Both the position numbers and the translations under genes were made by a program. 43,224 nucleotides of DNA, taken from positions 1-43,224 of the forward strand of contig CAMAXE010000035.1 of the NCBI GenBank assembly GCA_945862145.1, written 5' to 3'. Positions 25,841 through 35,272 of the stretch are shown here, piece by piece (position 1 is the stretch's first letter; each line of letters opens with the position of its first letter). Below the pieces are notes generated by a model. The model was not told the origin of the DNA, did not search any database, and worked only from the letters and a program-made list of their open reading frames with translations. The DNA is from Klebsiella pneumoniae. Lineage in GTDB: Bacteria; Pseudomonadota; Gammaproteobacteria; Pseudomonadales; UBA5518.

Positions 25841-26873
25841 ACTCCGTCACAACCTGTGCAGCAACCTGCAGGGACGCAAGCCGACGGCGCGTCTCGTCCA
25901 GCGCCGCAAGGTTCGCCAGAGGACCCACGCGCACACGGTGCCAGCCCGAGACGGTCTGAATCACCACATCCTGATCGACCAGCGCGGCAATGCTTCGCTG
26001 CAGGCTGCGGGCGCCGTCCATGCTGCGGAATGCACCGGCCTGCAACCAGGTGCGCGGTGTAGCCGGGCCATCCGAGCCGACATCCACGGCAGCCGGTGCA
26101 ATGCTTTCGGCTGCGATCGGCGCAGAGGCAGCGCCGCTCTCCGATTGGGCAACCACATCAGGAAGCTCGGATCCGGGCTCGGGCACCAGTACTAGTGACA
26201 CAACCCGCGCAGGTTCGGGGCTCAGTTCCAGCCGTTCGCTGGGCGCAGCGCGGGCCACCGCTTGCGGCTGTCGGTACTCACGACCCGCGCGCTTGGCAAC
26301 CCACTCAGGCGCCATCGGGTCTAGAACCTCAAGCTCCAGCAAGGCGGTGCCCTTGTCGGCGTAGCCGAGCCTATAAGCCGCGGCGTAGGACAGGTCGATC
26401 ACGCGATCCTCGTGGAAGGGGCCCCGGTCGTTCACCCGGACCACGGCACGGCGTCCGTTCTCGAGATTGGTGACCCGCAGATAGCTGGGCAGGGGCAGCG
26501 TCTTGTGGGCCGCCGTCATGGTGTAGACGTCGTAGTCATCGCCCAGCGAGGTCTTGCGGCCGTGGAATTTGGTGCCGTACCACGAGCCGAGCCCACGCTC
26601 GCGATGACCAGCCGGCACGGGCCGCACGCGGTAGGTCTTGCCAAGCACGGTGTAGGGCGACTTGTTGCCCGCCTTAGTGCGCACTTCAGGGCGCGGAACG
26701 GCGTCCGGTGCGTTCGCCAGGTCGGCGCGGTACCCCGGCGTGCCATCGCGGTCGGAGCCCGCTGACGTTGGCTTGGCCGGCTGGCTCGCCACATCATCGC
26801 GTTGCTCGGAGGCGCAACCCCCGAGCAGCAACAGCAGGAGAACAGCCGGAAGGTGGACGCGAAGGGCGTTCAC
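25839..26873 (-). CDS. rlpA: Septal ring lytic transglycosylase RlpA
   Basis: A 344-residue outer-membrane lipoprotein that cleaves denuded glycan strands at the septum. The lipobox LGGC places the acylated cysteine at C20. A double-psi beta-barrel domain runs from about 90 to 175 (GLGSWYGTKFHGRKTSLGD and VRVNDRGPFHEDRVIDLS), followed by an Ala/Pro/Glu-rich linker. The C-terminal SPOR domain (about 265-344) binds peptide-free peptidoglycan. GTG start; 8 bases after mltB. Placement between mltB and dacA groups three cell-wall hydrolases. Confidence 0.94.
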   Translation of the reverse strand: MNALRVHLPAVLLLLLLGGCASEQRDDVASQPAKPTSAGSDRDGTPGYRADLANAPDAVPRPEVRTKAGNKSPYTVLGKTYRVRPVPAGHRERGLGSWYGTKFHGRKTSLGDDYDVYTMTAAHKTLPLPSYLRVTNLENGRRAVVRVNDRGPFHEDRVIDLSYAAAYRLGYADKGTALLELEVLDPMAPEWVAKRAGREYRQPQAVARAAPSERLELSPEPARVVSLVLVPEPGSELPDVVAQSESGAASAPIAAESIAPAAVDVGSDGPATPRTWLQAGAFRSMDGARSLQRSIAALVDQDVVIQTVSGWHRVRVGPLANLAALDETRRRLASLQVAAQVVTE

Positions 26874-26881
26874 GCGAGGGC

Positions 26882-27859
26882 TCAGGGCTGCCGAAACGCC
26901 GCCAGGATCTCCTGGCTTAGCTGGTGCACCGCCATGGCGTAGAGCGGGCTGCGGTTGTAGCGGGTGATCACGTAAAAGTTGTGTCGGCCCAGCCAGTACT
27001 CGGGGCCGGCGTCGGTCTCGAGCATCAGCGGCAGCACGAGTTCGTCTTGGGGCATGACCTCGCCGGGGCTTAGCCCGAGCGCTTGCAAGTCACCCACCCG
27101 CGTGTTGGGTTCAAGCCCCGGATTCATGCTGCCGACGGCCACCTTGCCCACCGTGCGCGCACGATCCACCACGTGCGCACCCGCTGCCCAGCCATGCCGA
27201 TTGAAGTAGTTGGCAACGCTGCCGATGGCGTCCCTACGGCTGTTCCAGATATCGGCATGCCCGTCGCCGTCGAAGTCCACCGCATAGGCGCGAAAACTGC
27301 TGGGAATGAACTGCCCCATGCCCATCGCGCCGGCGTAGGAACCTTTCAGCTGCAGCGCGTCGAAGCCCTGCTCTCGCGTCATCATCAGAAATTGCTCGAG
27401 TTCGCCACCAAAAAAGGCGCTGCGTGGCGGGTAGTCGAAGCTAAGCGTCGCCAGCGCGTCGATGACGCGGTAGGAGCCCATGTTGCCGCCGTAGCGGGTC
27501 TCCACACCGATGATCGCCACCACCACCTCAGGGTCGACACCAAAGCGTTTTGCCGCATCCGCGAGGGCGTCCTTGTTCTCACGCCAGAACGCGACGCCGC
27601 CGTCGATGCGCGCCTTGGTGATAAAAAGCTCGCGGTACTCGCCCCAGCTAAGGCGCTTCTCCGCGGGGCGGGCAATTGCCTCGAGGATGGAATCCTTGCG
27701 CTCGGCCTGCGCGAGCAAACTGCGCAGCTCCGCGGCCTTGAATCCGTGTTCACGGACCATCTTGGCCTCGAAGGCCGGATACGCGGGATGCGAGGTATAG
27801 CCCGCTGCAAATGCAGGGGCGGCGAGAAGCGCGAGGAACAAAGCAAGGACGCGGACCAC
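26882..27859 (-). CDS. mltB: Lytic murein transglycosylase B
   Basis: A 325-residue murein transglycosylase that forms 1,6-anhydro-muramyl ends. Signal peptide 1-18 (cleavage after AFA) with no lipobox, so it is the soluble periplasmic form (SltB1-like) rather than a lipoprotein. Catalytic glutamate E120 is in GVETRYGGNMG; AMGMGQFIPSSFRAYAVDFDG and WNSRRDAIGSVANYFNRHGW follow. I chose the GTG at 27859 because GGGAG lies six bases upstream and a clean signal peptide follows; longer in-frame readings lie inside rodA. Confidence 0.92.
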   Translation of the reverse strand: MVRVLALFLALLAAPAFAAGYTSHPAYPAFEAKMVREHGFKAAELRSLLAQAERKDSILEAIARPAEKRLSWGEYRELFITKARIDGGVAFWRENKDALADAAKRFGVDPEVVVAIIGVETRYGGNMGSYRVIDALATLSFDYPPRSAFFGGELEQFLMMTREQGFDALQLKGSYAGAMGMGQFIPSSFRAYAVDFDGDGHADIWNSRRDAIGSVANYFNRHGWAAGAHVVDRARTVGKVAVGSMNPGLEPNTRVGDLQALGLSPGEVMPQDELVLPLMLETDAGPEYWLGRHNFYVITRYNRSPLYAMAVHQLSQEILAAFRQP

Positions 27860-27894
27860 AATCAACTCCCGTATGACAGCCACGACGCGCCCGC

Positions 27895-29043
27895 TCAGCC
27901 AAGCATGCGACGGCGTTCGGTTCCCACGGCCATGATGATGCCGAAGCCACCGAGCAGCGAGATAAGCGCCGTACCGCCCTGACTGATAAGGGGCAGCGGG
28001 ACCCCCACCACCGGCAGCAGGCCCGACACCATCCCCATGTTCACCACAATATAGACGAAAAAAGTGAGTGTGAGGCCGCCGGCAGCGAGGCGCGAGAAGC
28101 TGTCCTGCGCGCGCAACGCGATCCACATCCCGCGACCCACGAGGGCAATGTAGAGGGCAAGCAGCACTACCACGCCCTGAAAACCAAACTCCTCGGCCAG
28201 CGCCGCGATGATGAAATCCGTGTGGCCCTCGGGCAGGAAGTCGAGGTGCGATTGGGTGCCGTGCAGCCAGCCCTTGCCCTCAACACCGCCGGAGCCGATC
28301 GCGGTCTTCGACTGGGTGATGTTCCAGCCCGCACCGAGCTTGTCGCTCTCGGGGTCGATGAGCGTTAGCACACGCTGCTTCTGGTAGTCGTAGAGCACGT
28401 AGTTCCACATGACGGGCGTGGCCACGGCGATCGCCGCCACCACGATGGCGATGTAGATCCACCGCAGGCCCGCCAGGAACAGCACGATCAGCCCCGCCGC
28501 CGTGATCAGCACTGCCGTGCCCAGATCCGGCTGCACCAGCACCAGCACCATGGGCACCCCGATGATTGCCAGCGTGATCACCACGTGCAGGAATCGCGGT
28601 GGCAGGACTGCGGCGGCGAGAAAGCTGGAAACCGCCAGCGGGACCATCAACTTCATGACCTCCGAGGGCTGGAATCGCGGCAAACCGGGGATCTCCAGCC
28701 AGCGCTGGGCGCCCTTGGCACCGACACCCACGAGGTCAACGGCCAGCAGCAGCAGGCAACCGCCCAGATAGGCAAGCGGCGTCCAGCGCCGCAGTTGATT
28801 CACGCCCATTTGCGCGATGGCGAACATGGCGCCGAAGCCCAGCAGCATGAACAGGCCTTGGCGCTTCACTGCCTCGATGTCGCGGCCGCTGGCGCTATAG
28901 AGCACGACCAACCCATAGCCGCTCAGCGCGAGCAGGATCAGCAACAGCCAGAAATCGATGCGCAACCGCTCGCCGATGGGAGCGCCGGGCCCGAAATCCC
29001 GGGCCGACTCCGGCATCTGCCTGACGAAATCGCCCCGTTTCAC
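27895..29043 (-). CDS. rodA: Rod-shape SEDS glycosyltransferase RodA
   Basis: A 382-residue polytopic inner-membrane protein (about ten helices) that polymerises lipid II with PBP2 in the elongasome. SEDS signatures include RWLEIPGLPRFQPSEVMKL, VQPDLGTA, and a loop with WNITQSKTAIGSGGVEGKG and FLPEGHTDFI. The end has GVPLPLISQGGTALI. GTG start overlapping the mrdA stop by four bases (GTGA), so it is made in step with its partner PBP2. Confidence 0.96.
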   Translation of the reverse strand: MKRGDFVRQMPESARDFGPGAPIGERLRIDFWLLLILLALSGYGLVVLYSASGRDIEAVKRQGLFMLLGFGAMFAIAQMGVNQLRRWTPLAYLGGCLLLLAVDLVGVGAKGAQRWLEIPGLPRFQPSEVMKLMVPLAVSSFLAAAVLPPRFLHVVITLAIIGVPMVLVLVQPDLGTAVLITAAGLIVLFLAGLRWIYIAIVVAAIAVATPVMWNYVLYDYQKQRVLTLIDPESDKLGAGWNITQSKTAIGSGGVEGKGWLHGTQSHLDFLPEGHTDFIIAALAEEFGFQGVVVLLALYIALVGRGMWIALRAQDSFSRLAAGGLTLTFFVYIVVNMGMVSGLLPVVGVPLPLISQGGTALISLLGGFGIIMAVGTERRRMLG

Positions 29044-31010
29044 AGGTGATCCTCCGGTGCGGGCCGGGCAGGGGCCGCGGGGATGGCGACTGCCGCCGGA
29101 TCTTGCGCGGGTGGCGCAGCATCGGCGCTGACAGCCGTGGCCGTGGGCACCGGCGCAGGACTCGCCGGACTCTGCGCATCATCGCGGGGCAGCAGATAAG
29201 CGTCCATCACCTTGCGCGCCACCGGCGCTGCCGTGGTGCTGCCGTGCTCGCCGTTCTCGATGATCACCGCCACCGCAATGCGCGGATTCCCGACCGGCGC
29301 GAAGGCGACAAAAAGCGCGTGGTCCCGCTGGTTCCGTTCGAGCGCGGCGGAATCATAGGTAGCGTTCTGCGCAATGCCCACGACCTGCGCCGTCCCGGTC
29401 TTGGCGGCGACACGGTAGCTCAGGTCCTTGTTGATGGCCTTGCCCGTGCCGCGCAGGCCGTGCACCACCTCTTCCATGGCCAGCGTGATGACATCCCAGT
29501 AGGCGGGGTCGGGCACCTCCACCGCGTGCAGCAGCTCCGGCTCCAGCGCGCGCCCACCGACGCGCTGCACCAGTCGCGGCCGGTAGTGACGTCCGCGGCT
29601 CGCGATGGTGGCCGTCATGACCGCGAGCTGCATCGGCGAGGCCAGCATATAGCCCTGCCCGATACCGACGCTGAGCGTCTCGCCGGGATACCAACGCTCG
29701 CCGATGGCAGCGAGTTTCCACGCGTTGGAGGGCATCACACCCCGGCGCTCGGCGCTCTGGTCAACGCCAGTGGCAGCGCCCAGTCCAAACTGCAGCGCGA
29801 AGTCGTGCATGCGCTGTATGCCCATGCGGTTGGCGAGATCGTAGAAGTAGACGTCGCAGGATTCGGTGATCGCCTGCGAAAGATTCACCGCCCCGCCATG
29901 GCCCCATTTCTTCCAGTCGCGGTAGCGCCGCCCGACGCCCCCGAGCTGGTACCAGCCGGGATCGGAGACGGCGCTGGTTGGCGTGGATACGCCGTAGAAA
30001 AGCCCCCCCAGCGCGTACATCGGTTTCACCGTGGAGCCCGGAGGATACAAGCCCTGGATGGCGCGATTGATCAGTGGGTGGTCGGGCGAATCACGCAACT
30101 CCGCATAGGCACGGGAGCCGATGCCGGAGACGAAGGGGTTAGGATCAAAGCTCGGTGAACTCGCCAGCGCGATCACCCCGCCGGTCTGCGGGTCTAGCGC
30201 CACCACCGCACCGCGCTCGGCACCGAGAGCCTGCTGCGCCACCCGCTGGACCTCGAGGTCGAGCTCGAGCACCAGATCCTGCCCCGCGCCGGGATCATTG
30301 CGTTCGAGCACGCGCAGCACCCGCCCGCGCGCGTTGGTCTCGACGTTCTCGTAGCCCACGCGGCCGTGCAGCGCCGCTTCGTGGAATTTCTCGATGCCGT
30401 TCTTGCCGATCAGGTTGGTGCCGGCGTAATCGGTCTGGTCGAGGGCAAGCAGCTCGGCTTCGTTGATGCGCCCCACATAACCCACCGCGTGCGCCAGCAG
30501 CTCGCCGAAGGGGTAGTGCCGCACCAGCTCGGCCTCGACCTCGACACCGGGCAGCAGATGGCGATTGACCGCCAGCCGTGCGATCTCTTCCTCGCTCAGG
30601 TTGAAACGCAGCGGCACCGCCTCGAAGGGCAACTGCCGGGGCATGCGCTTGCGGAAGCGCTCCACATCGACTGGATCGAGCGTAATCGACTGCCCGATGG
30701 TCGCCAGCGTGCGGTCGATGTCGCCGGCGCGCTCGCGCGTGATTACCAGGTTAAAGATGGGCCGGTTGTCGGCGAGCACCACACCGTGGCGGTCGAAGAT
30801 CAACCCGCGCCGCGGCGGCACCGCGCGGGCATGGATGCGGTTGCGATCGGACTGCGTGCGGTAGATCTCGTGCTCGATCACCTGCAGGTAAAAGTAGCGC
30901 CCGAGCAGCGCGGCGATCGTAAGCACCACAAACACCGTCGCCACCACGGCGCGCTTGCTGAAAACGCGCGTCTCGGTGAGGGTGTCGCGGATCGAGAGCT
31001 GCTCGGCCAT
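29040..31010 (-). CDS. mrdA: Penicillin-binding protein 2 (transpeptidase of the elongasome)
   Basis: A 656-residue bitopic class B PBP. One membrane helix (about 21-43) is followed by a dimerisation/pedestal domain (RRGLIFDRHGVVLADN) and the transpeptidase domain with S326-K329 (STVK), SCD (384-386) and KTG (537-539). The C-terminal 45 residues are Ala/Pro-rich and probably disordered. It crosslinks glycan strands made by RodA. The ATG at 31010 is 10 bases after the rlmH stop; an upstream in-frame reading lies inside rlmH. Confidence 0.96.
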   Translation of the reverse strand: MAEQLSIRDTLTETRVFSKRAVVATVFVVLTIAALLGRYFYLQVIEHEIYRTQSDRNRIHARAVPPRRGLIFDRHGVVLADNRPIFNLVITRERAGDIDRTLATIGQSITLDPVDVERFRKRMPRQLPFEAVPLRFNLSEEEIARLAVNRHLLPGVEVEAELVRHYPFGELLAHAVGYVGRINEAELLALDQTDYAGTNLIGKNGIEKFHEAALHGRVGYENVETNARGRVLRVLERNDPGAGQDLVLELDLEVQRVAQQALGAERGAVVALDPQTGGVIALASSPSFDPNPFVSGIGSRAYAELRDSPDHPLINRAIQGLYPPGSTVKPMYALGGLFYGVSTPTSAVSDPGWYQLGGVGRRYRDWKKWGHGGAVNLSQAITESCDVYFYDLANRMGIQRMHDFALQFGLGAATGVDQSAERRGVMPSNAWKLAAIGERWYPGETLSVGIGQGYMLASPMQLAVMTATIASRGRHYRPRLVQRVGGRALEPELLHAVEVPDPAYWDVITLAMEEVVHGLRGTGKAINKDLSYRVAAKTGTAQVVGIAQNATYDSAALERNQRDHALFVAFAPVGNPRIAVAVIIENGEHGSTTAAPVARKVMDAYLLPRDDAQSPASPAPVPTATAVSADAAPPAQDPAAVAIPAAPARPAPEDHL

Positions 31011-31020
31011 GCCTGCGCGC

Positions 31021-31488
31021 TCAGCGGTGATACGGATGGCCGGCGAGCAGGCTCCACGCACGGTAGAGCTGCTCGGCCAGCAGGATGCGCACAAGGGGAT
31101 GCGGGAGCGTCAGCCGCGACAGCGACCACTGCTCGCGGGCCCGCGCCCGGCAGGCATCGGCGAGCCCGTCGGGCCCACCGACCAGGAAGGCCACGCGCTG
31201 GCCATCGTCGCGCCAGCTGCCGAGCCGCGCGGCCAGATCCGGCGTCGACAACGCGCGCCCGCCCACCTCGAGCGCGACCACGAACTCATCGTCATCAAGC
31301 GCCGCGAGCAGCGCCTCGCCCTCGTCACGCACCGCACGCGGCACATCGGCGCCACGCCGCGCCAGCGCGATCTCGCGCAGTTCGAGCGCACAGTCGCGCG
31401 GCAGCCGCTTGCGGTAGTCCTCGAAGCCCTCCTGCACCCAGCCGGGCATGCGCGTGCCCACGGCGAGCAGACGCAGCCGTGCGCTCAT
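31021..31488 (-). CDS. rlmH: 23S rRNA pseudouridine-1915 N3-methyltransferase RlmH
   Basis: A 155-residue SPOUT methyltransferase acting on Psi1915 of 23S rRNA in assembled 70S ribosomes. The knot region shows FLVGGPDGL (about 96-104) and [21 protein letters not shown]; the C-terminus HPYHR is the family hallmark. ATG start overlapping the rsfS stop (ATGA). Confidence 0.95.
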   Translation of the reverse strand: MSARLRLLAVGTRMPGWVQEGFEDYRKRLPRDCALELREIALARRGADVPRAVRDEGEALLAALDDDEFVVALEVGGRALSTPDLAARLGSWRDDGQRVAFLVGGPDGLADACRARAREQWSLSRLTLPHPLVRILLAEQLYRAWSLLAGHPYHR

Positions 31489-31829
31489 TCCTTACCCGGG
31501 CCCGCCGTCCAGAGTTTCTCCAGCGCGTAGAAGCGGCGCTGGTCCTCGCCCATCACGTGCACCACCACGCCGCCGAAATCGACCAGCACCCACTCGCCGG
31601 TCTCCTGCCCCTCGATGCCGATCGGCCGCACACCCGCCTTGCGCGCCTGCTCGAGCACGTTGTCGGCGATGGAGCGCACGTGCCGCGAGGAGCTGCCGCT
31701 GGCAATAACCAGCTCATCCATGACGTCGGTGAGCGAGGACACGTCGAGGCGCTTCGGATCGCGCCCCTTCAGGTCCAGGATGGCGCTCACGGCGAGCTCG
31801 GCGAGCGCGTCGCTGTCGGTGGGTTTCAC
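31485..31829 (-). CDS. rsfS: Ribosomal silencing factor RsfS
   Basis: A 114-residue protein that binds uL14 and blocks subunit joining under nutrient limitation. Family blocks visible: [30 protein letters not shown] and [14 protein letters not shown], ending FYALEKLW. The GTG at 31829 follows a strong GGAGG and overlaps the nadD stop (GTGA); upstream in-frame codons are nadD shadow. Coupled to rlmH. Confidence 0.94.
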   Translation of the reverse strand: MKPTDSDALAELAVSAILDLKGRDPKRLDVSSLTDVMDELVIASGSSSRHVRSIADNVLEQARKAGVRPIGIEGQETGEWVLVDFGGVVVHVMGEDQRRFYALEKLWTAGPGKE

Positions 31830-32536
31830 TGCAATCCTCCGGTGGTGGCGCGCGGAGCGGCGCCGTAGATGCCATGGGCGTGTATGTAACCGAGCACGGG
31901 CTCGGGCAAGAGGTAGCGCGGCGTGTGGCCGGCGGCCAGCAGCGTGCGCACCTGGGTCGAGGAAATCGCGAGCTGCGTGAGCGAAACGCGCAGCAGCCTG
32001 CCGCGGCTCGCGCTGCGCAGGGCCTCTTGCGGATCGAGCGCCAGATGCTCGGCCGCCCAGCCCGCCAGCGCAGCACCGGGGGGCACCGTATCGCCGGGGC
32101 GCGTGAGCACCGCGATATGCGCGTAGTCGAGCAATCGTTGCCATTCTTTCCAGCGCTCGAGGCCGGCAAAGGCGTCCTCGCCGAGAATCATGCAGAGCCG
32201 GTCCTGATCGCCGATAGCAAGCCTCAGCTCGCGCAGCGTGTCGATGCTGTAGGACACCCCGCCCCGGCGGAACTCGCGGTCGTCGACCTGCAGGGCGGGG
32301 GCATCATTGGTAGCCAGATGGAGCATGTCGAGGCGCTGCGCGGGCGTGGCAGCGGGCTGCGGACGCAGGGCGGGCGTGTTCACGGGAACCAGACGCAACT
32401 GATCGAGACCGAGGAGTTCGACCAGTTCCAGGGCCGTGCGCAGATGCCCGTTGTGCACCGGATCAAAAGTACCCCCGAGCAGGCCGATGCGCCGGATCGG
32501 TGGCGGGGCCGATGCGCCCCGCGTGTCCTCATCCAC
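31826..32536 (-). CDS. nadD: Nicotinate-nucleotide adenylyltransferase NadD
   Basis: A 236-residue enzyme that joins ATP and nicotinate mononucleotide to deamido-NAD. The nucleotidyltransferase signature [11 protein letters not shown] is at residues 21-31 and the ISSTQVR motif is near residue 203. The GTG at 32536 overlaps the end of proA by 8 bases and is my preferred start; another start nearer GLLGGTFDP is possible. Ends overlapping rsfS. Confidence 0.93.
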   Translation of the reverse strand: MDEDTRGASAPPPIRRIGLLGGTFDPVHNGHLRTALELVELLGLDQLRLVPVNTPALRPQPAATPAQRLDMLHLATNDAPALQVDDREFRRGGVSYSIDTLRELRLAIGDQDRLCMILGEDAFAGLERWKEWQRLLDYAHIAVLTRPGDTVPPGAALAGWAAEHLALDPQEALRSASRGRLLRVSLTQLAISSTQVRTLLAAGHTPRYLLPEPVLGYIHAHGIYGAAPRATTGGLQ

Positions 32537-33785
32537 GCACCTGCCCCTCGCCCAGCACGACCCACTTCTGCGAGGTGAGTCCCTCGAGGCCCACCGGGCC
32601 ACGGGCGTGAAGCTTGTCGGTGGAGATGCCGATCTCGGCACCGAGACCGTACTCGAAACCATCGGCAAAGCGCGTCGAGGCGTTGACCATCACGGAGCTC
32701 GAATCGACCTCGCGCAGGAAGCGCATGGCGCGCGCGTGGTGCTGCGTGACGATGGCCTCGGTGTGCTGCGAGCCATAGCGGGCGATGTGTTCCATGGCCG
32801 CGTCGATATCCGCGACCACCCGCACCGCAAGAATGGGCGCGAGGTATTCGGCGTACCAGTCGTCCTCGGTGGCGGCGAGCGCCTGCGGGGCGAGTGCACG
32901 CGTGCGCGGGCAGCCGCGCAACTCCACACCGGCTGCCGCGAAATCCGCGGCAAGCCCGGGCAGTATCCCCCCTGCAACCGCCTCGGCCACCAGCAGGGTC
33001 TCCATGGTGTTGCAGGTGCCGTAGCGGTGGGTCTTGGCGTTCAGCGCAATGGCACAGGCTTGCGCCGGGTCGGCGGATTCGTCGATGTAAACGTGGCAGA
33101 CGCCATCGAGATGCTTGATCACCGGCACCCGGCTGTCGCGCGAGATCCGCTCGATCAGGCCCTTACCACCGCGCGGTACGATCACATCGACTGCCGCGGG
33201 CGAGGCCACCAGCACCGAGACCAGTTCGCGATCGGTGTGGGTGATCAGCTGGATACCCTGCGCGGGTAATCCGGCCGCCGCCAGCGCGCGCCCGATGCAG
33301 GCAGCAATGGCGCGGTTCGACTCCAGCGCCTCGGAGCCGCCGCGCAGGATCGCGGCGTTGCCGGACTTGATGCAGAGCGCCGCTGCGTCGGCGGTCACGT
33401 TGGGGCGCGATTCGTAAATGATGCCGATCACGCCAAGGGGCACGCGCATGCGTCCCACCCGTATGCCGCTCGGGCGGCAGGCAAGATCGGTAACGGTGCC
33501 CACGGGGTCGGCGAGCGCGGCTACCTGCCGCACGCCGTCGATCATGGCATCGATGCGGGCATCGTCGAGCTCCAGCCGGTCGAGCAGCGCCGCCTCCAGA
33601 TCCCGCTCCCGCGCCCGCTCGAGATCGAGCCGGTTGGCGGCGAGCAACAGCGCGCGATCGGCATCGAGTGCCTGCGCTGCGCCCAGCAGGGCAGCGTTTT
33701 TCTGGCGTGTCGAGGCCTTGGCCATCTCGCGCGAGGCGGCGCGTGCGGCCAGACCGAGCTCTGTTACGTAGCGTACGGAATCCAT
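32529..33785 (-). CDS. proA: Gamma-glutamyl phosphate reductase ProA
   Basis: A 418-residue NADPH-dependent enzyme making glutamate semialdehyde for proline. Family blocks: [17 protein letters not shown] (about 115-131), the catalytic cysteine C258 in [11 protein letters not shown], and C-terminal [21 protein letters not shown]. Full length (E. coli 417). First gene of the minus-strand run; proB is not in the window. A TATAAT box and hairpin lie upstream. Confidence 0.96.
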   Translation of the reverse strand: MDSVRYVTELGLAARAASREMAKASTRQKNAALLGAAQALDADRALLLAANRLDLERARERDLEAALLDRLELDDARIDAMIDGVRQVAALADPVGTVTDLACRPSGIRVGRMRVPLGVIGIIYESRPNVTADAAALCIKSGNAAILRGGSEALESNRAIAACIGRALAAAGLPAQGIQLITHTDRELVSVLVASPAAVDVIVPRGGKGLIERISRDSRVPVIKHLDGVCHVYIDESADPAQACAIALNAKTHRYGTCNTMETLLVAEAVAGGILPGLAADFAAAGVELRGCPRTRALAPQALAATEDDWYAEYLAPILAVRVVADIDAAMEHIARYGSQHTEAIVTQHHARAMRFLREVDSSSVMVNASTRFADGFEYGLGAEIGISTDKLHARGPVGLEGLTSQKWVVLGEGQVRG

Positions 33786-33816
33786 GCGGCGCTCTTGGCT
33801 GGACGGGGAAATCTGG

Positions 33817-33850
33817 GCGGCGCGCCAATGCAGCGCCGCGTGGCATTATA
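33817..33850 (-). promoter_or_regulatory. Candidate proA promoter -10 and 5'-proximal hairpin
   Basis: Consensus -10 TATAAT on the minus strand (33845-33850), about 60 bases before the proA ATG. No good -35 was found (the hexamer at 17-base spacing reads GTGCGG). GCGGCGC (33817-33823) and GCGCCGC (33833-33839) are perfect 7-bp arms with a 9-base loop. With a start site near 33838 this stem would sit at the very 5' end of the mRNA. Confidence 0.42.
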
Positions 33851-33935
33851 TCGGCCATACCGCCAGCCCGCACCCGCGCGCAGTGGCGGAAATGCCACGT
33901 ATTCCCCCGCGAAAACGCAGTTCGGGACAGCATCC

Positions 33936-34565
33936 ATGATCAGCATCGCAGCCATCCAGCAATGGCTGATCCTCCACCCGGGCTGGGTGATCGCCGCCAT
34001 CGGCGGGGTCTCCTTCATGGAGTCCTTTGCCCTGCTCGGGATTGCAGTCCCCGGCGTGGCCATCCTGGCGGCGGCGGGTTTCGCCGCCGGAGCCACGGGT
34101 ATCCCGCTCTTCGGTTGCCTCGCCGCAGCCTGGGCGGGCGCGGTGGCAGGCGATGGTGCGAGCTACCTGTTGGGCCGGGTCTTCCACGCGGATATCAAAG
34201 GCACTTGGCCGTTGCGCACGCACCCGCAATGGATCACCGATGCCGAACGGTACTTCCTGCGCTACGGCGCATGGAGCGTCGTGATCGGGCGTTTCGTGGG
34301 CCCAATACGCCCCGTGATCCCGCTGGTGGCGGGGATGCTCTCGATGCCTGCGCAGCGTTTCTTCCTGATCAACCTGCTCTCGGCGCTGGTCTGGGCACCG
34401 CTCTACCTCGCCCCGGGATACTGGCTGGGCACGGCCGTCGGGGAGCAGTTCGCGCCACCCGGGCTGCTGATCGGCGGAGCGCTGGCGGTATCGGCGACCG
34501 GCGCGTTAATCCTCTGGCACCAGCGCCATCGATTCCCGCCCACCACACCCCCGGACTCCCCATGA
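33936..34565 (+). CDS. DedA family membrane protein
   Basis: A 209-residue SNARE-associated/DedA-family integral membrane protein. The family is implicated in undecaprenyl-phosphate or phospholipid flipping and membrane-potential homeostasis. Visible: the re-entrant helix region with FMESFALLGIAVPGVAIL (about 28-45), the GDGASYLLGR block, and the ERYFLRYGAWSVVIGRFVGPIRPVIPLVAGM block with the conserved RFVGPIR. Two C-terminal helices follow. ATG at 33936 (MISIAAIQQW). It is divergent from proA and overlaps the next gene by four bases (ATGA). Confidence 0.88.
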   Translation: MISIAAIQQWLILHPGWVIAAIGGVSFMESFALLGIAVPGVAILAAAGFAAGATGIPLFGCLAAAWAGAVAGDGASYLLGRVFHADIKGTWPLRTHPQWITDAERYFLRYGAWSVVIGRFVGPIRPVIPLVAGMLSMPAQRFFLINLLSALVWAPLYLAPGYWLGTAVGEQFAPPGLLIGGALAVSATGALILWHQRHRFPPTTPPDSP

Positions 34566-35185
34566 CCCGACTGGACGTGTTCTTCGACTGTTCGAGCCCC
34601 TGGACCTATCTCGCTTTCGTGGGCATCCAGCCCATCGCTGCGCGCCATCGGGTGGAGATCAACTGGAAACCGATACTGGTGGGCGGGGTGTTCAACGCCG
34701 TGAACCCTGAGGTCTACGAGAACCGTGCCAAACCGAACCCGCTACGCTGGGGATACATGCGCAAGGACCTGCAGGACTGGGCACAGGCCTACGGACTGCA
34801 GATCGGCTGGCCGGCGGTGTTTCCGGTGAACAGCGTCAAGGCCATGCGCGGCGCCTTCGTGGCGGAGGATCAGGGCCTGCTGCTGCCCTACTGCACCGCG
34901 GTATTCGAGAGCTACTGGGGACGCCTCGAGGACATCTCGCAGGACACCGTGCTCGGCGCAGTGGCAGCCGGGCTCGGCATGGACCCGACGCGCTTCCTTG
35001 CCCGCATCGGCGAGCCCGACTGCAAGGCCCGGTTGCGGGCCAACACCGAGGAACTGGTGGCGCGCGGGGGCTTCGGCAGCCCCACCATCTTCGTGAACGG
35101 CACTGATATGTACTTCGGTAACGATCGCCTGTCGCTGGTGGACCGCGCCCTGGGCGCCGCGGCCAGCGGGACACACCCGTCATAG
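34562..35185 (+). CDS. 2-hydroxychromene-2-carboxylate isomerase-like protein (kappa-GST/DsbA fold)
   Basis: A 207-residue thioredoxin-fold protein of the HCCA isomerase family, glutathione-dependent in naphthalene catabolism. The N-terminal FFDCSSPWTYLAF has the glutathione-activating serine (S11 or S12) in place of the DsbA CxxC. The helical insert has AKPNPLRWGYMRKDLQDW. The C-terminal FGSPTIFVNGTDMYFGNDRL has the cis-proline and the conserved dimer segment. No other naphthalene genes are present, so a broader role is likely. Starts inside the dedA stop codon. Confidence 0.85.
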   Translation: MTRLDVFFDCSSPWTYLAFVGIQPIAARHRVEINWKPILVGGVFNAVNPEVYENRAKPNPLRWGYMRKDLQDWAQAYGLQIGWPAVFPVNSVKAMRGAFVAEDQGLLLPYCTAVFESYWGRLEDISQDTVLGAVAAGLGMDPTRFLARIGEPDCKARLRANTEELVARGGFGSPTIFVNGTDMYFGNDRLSLVDRALGAAASGTHPS

Positions 35186-35216
35186 CGCCCAAAGCCGACT
35201 ATATTCAAGATCGTGG

Positions 35217-35232
35217 GGGCGCTCCGGCGCCC
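35217..35232 (+). promoter_or_regulatory. GC-only stem-loop upstream of the small membrane ORF
   Basis: GGGCGC (35217-35222), loop TCCG, GCGCCC (35227-35232). It lies 32 bases after the stop of the HCCA-isomerase-like gene and 40 bases before the next ATG. It could be a terminator (no T-run) or a 5'-leader structure. TATATT at 35200-35205 could be a -10, with no good -35. Confidence 0.4.
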
Positions 35233-35272
35233 TGGCCGGGCTGACACATCGAGACGGGGGGAGGGCACGACC

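Noticed and set aside
24753-26195. A 480-codon plus-strand frame antisense to dacA and rlpA
   Set aside because: Rich in Gly/Arg/His with no domain, spans two real genes and their promoter; a typical GC-rich antisense shadow.
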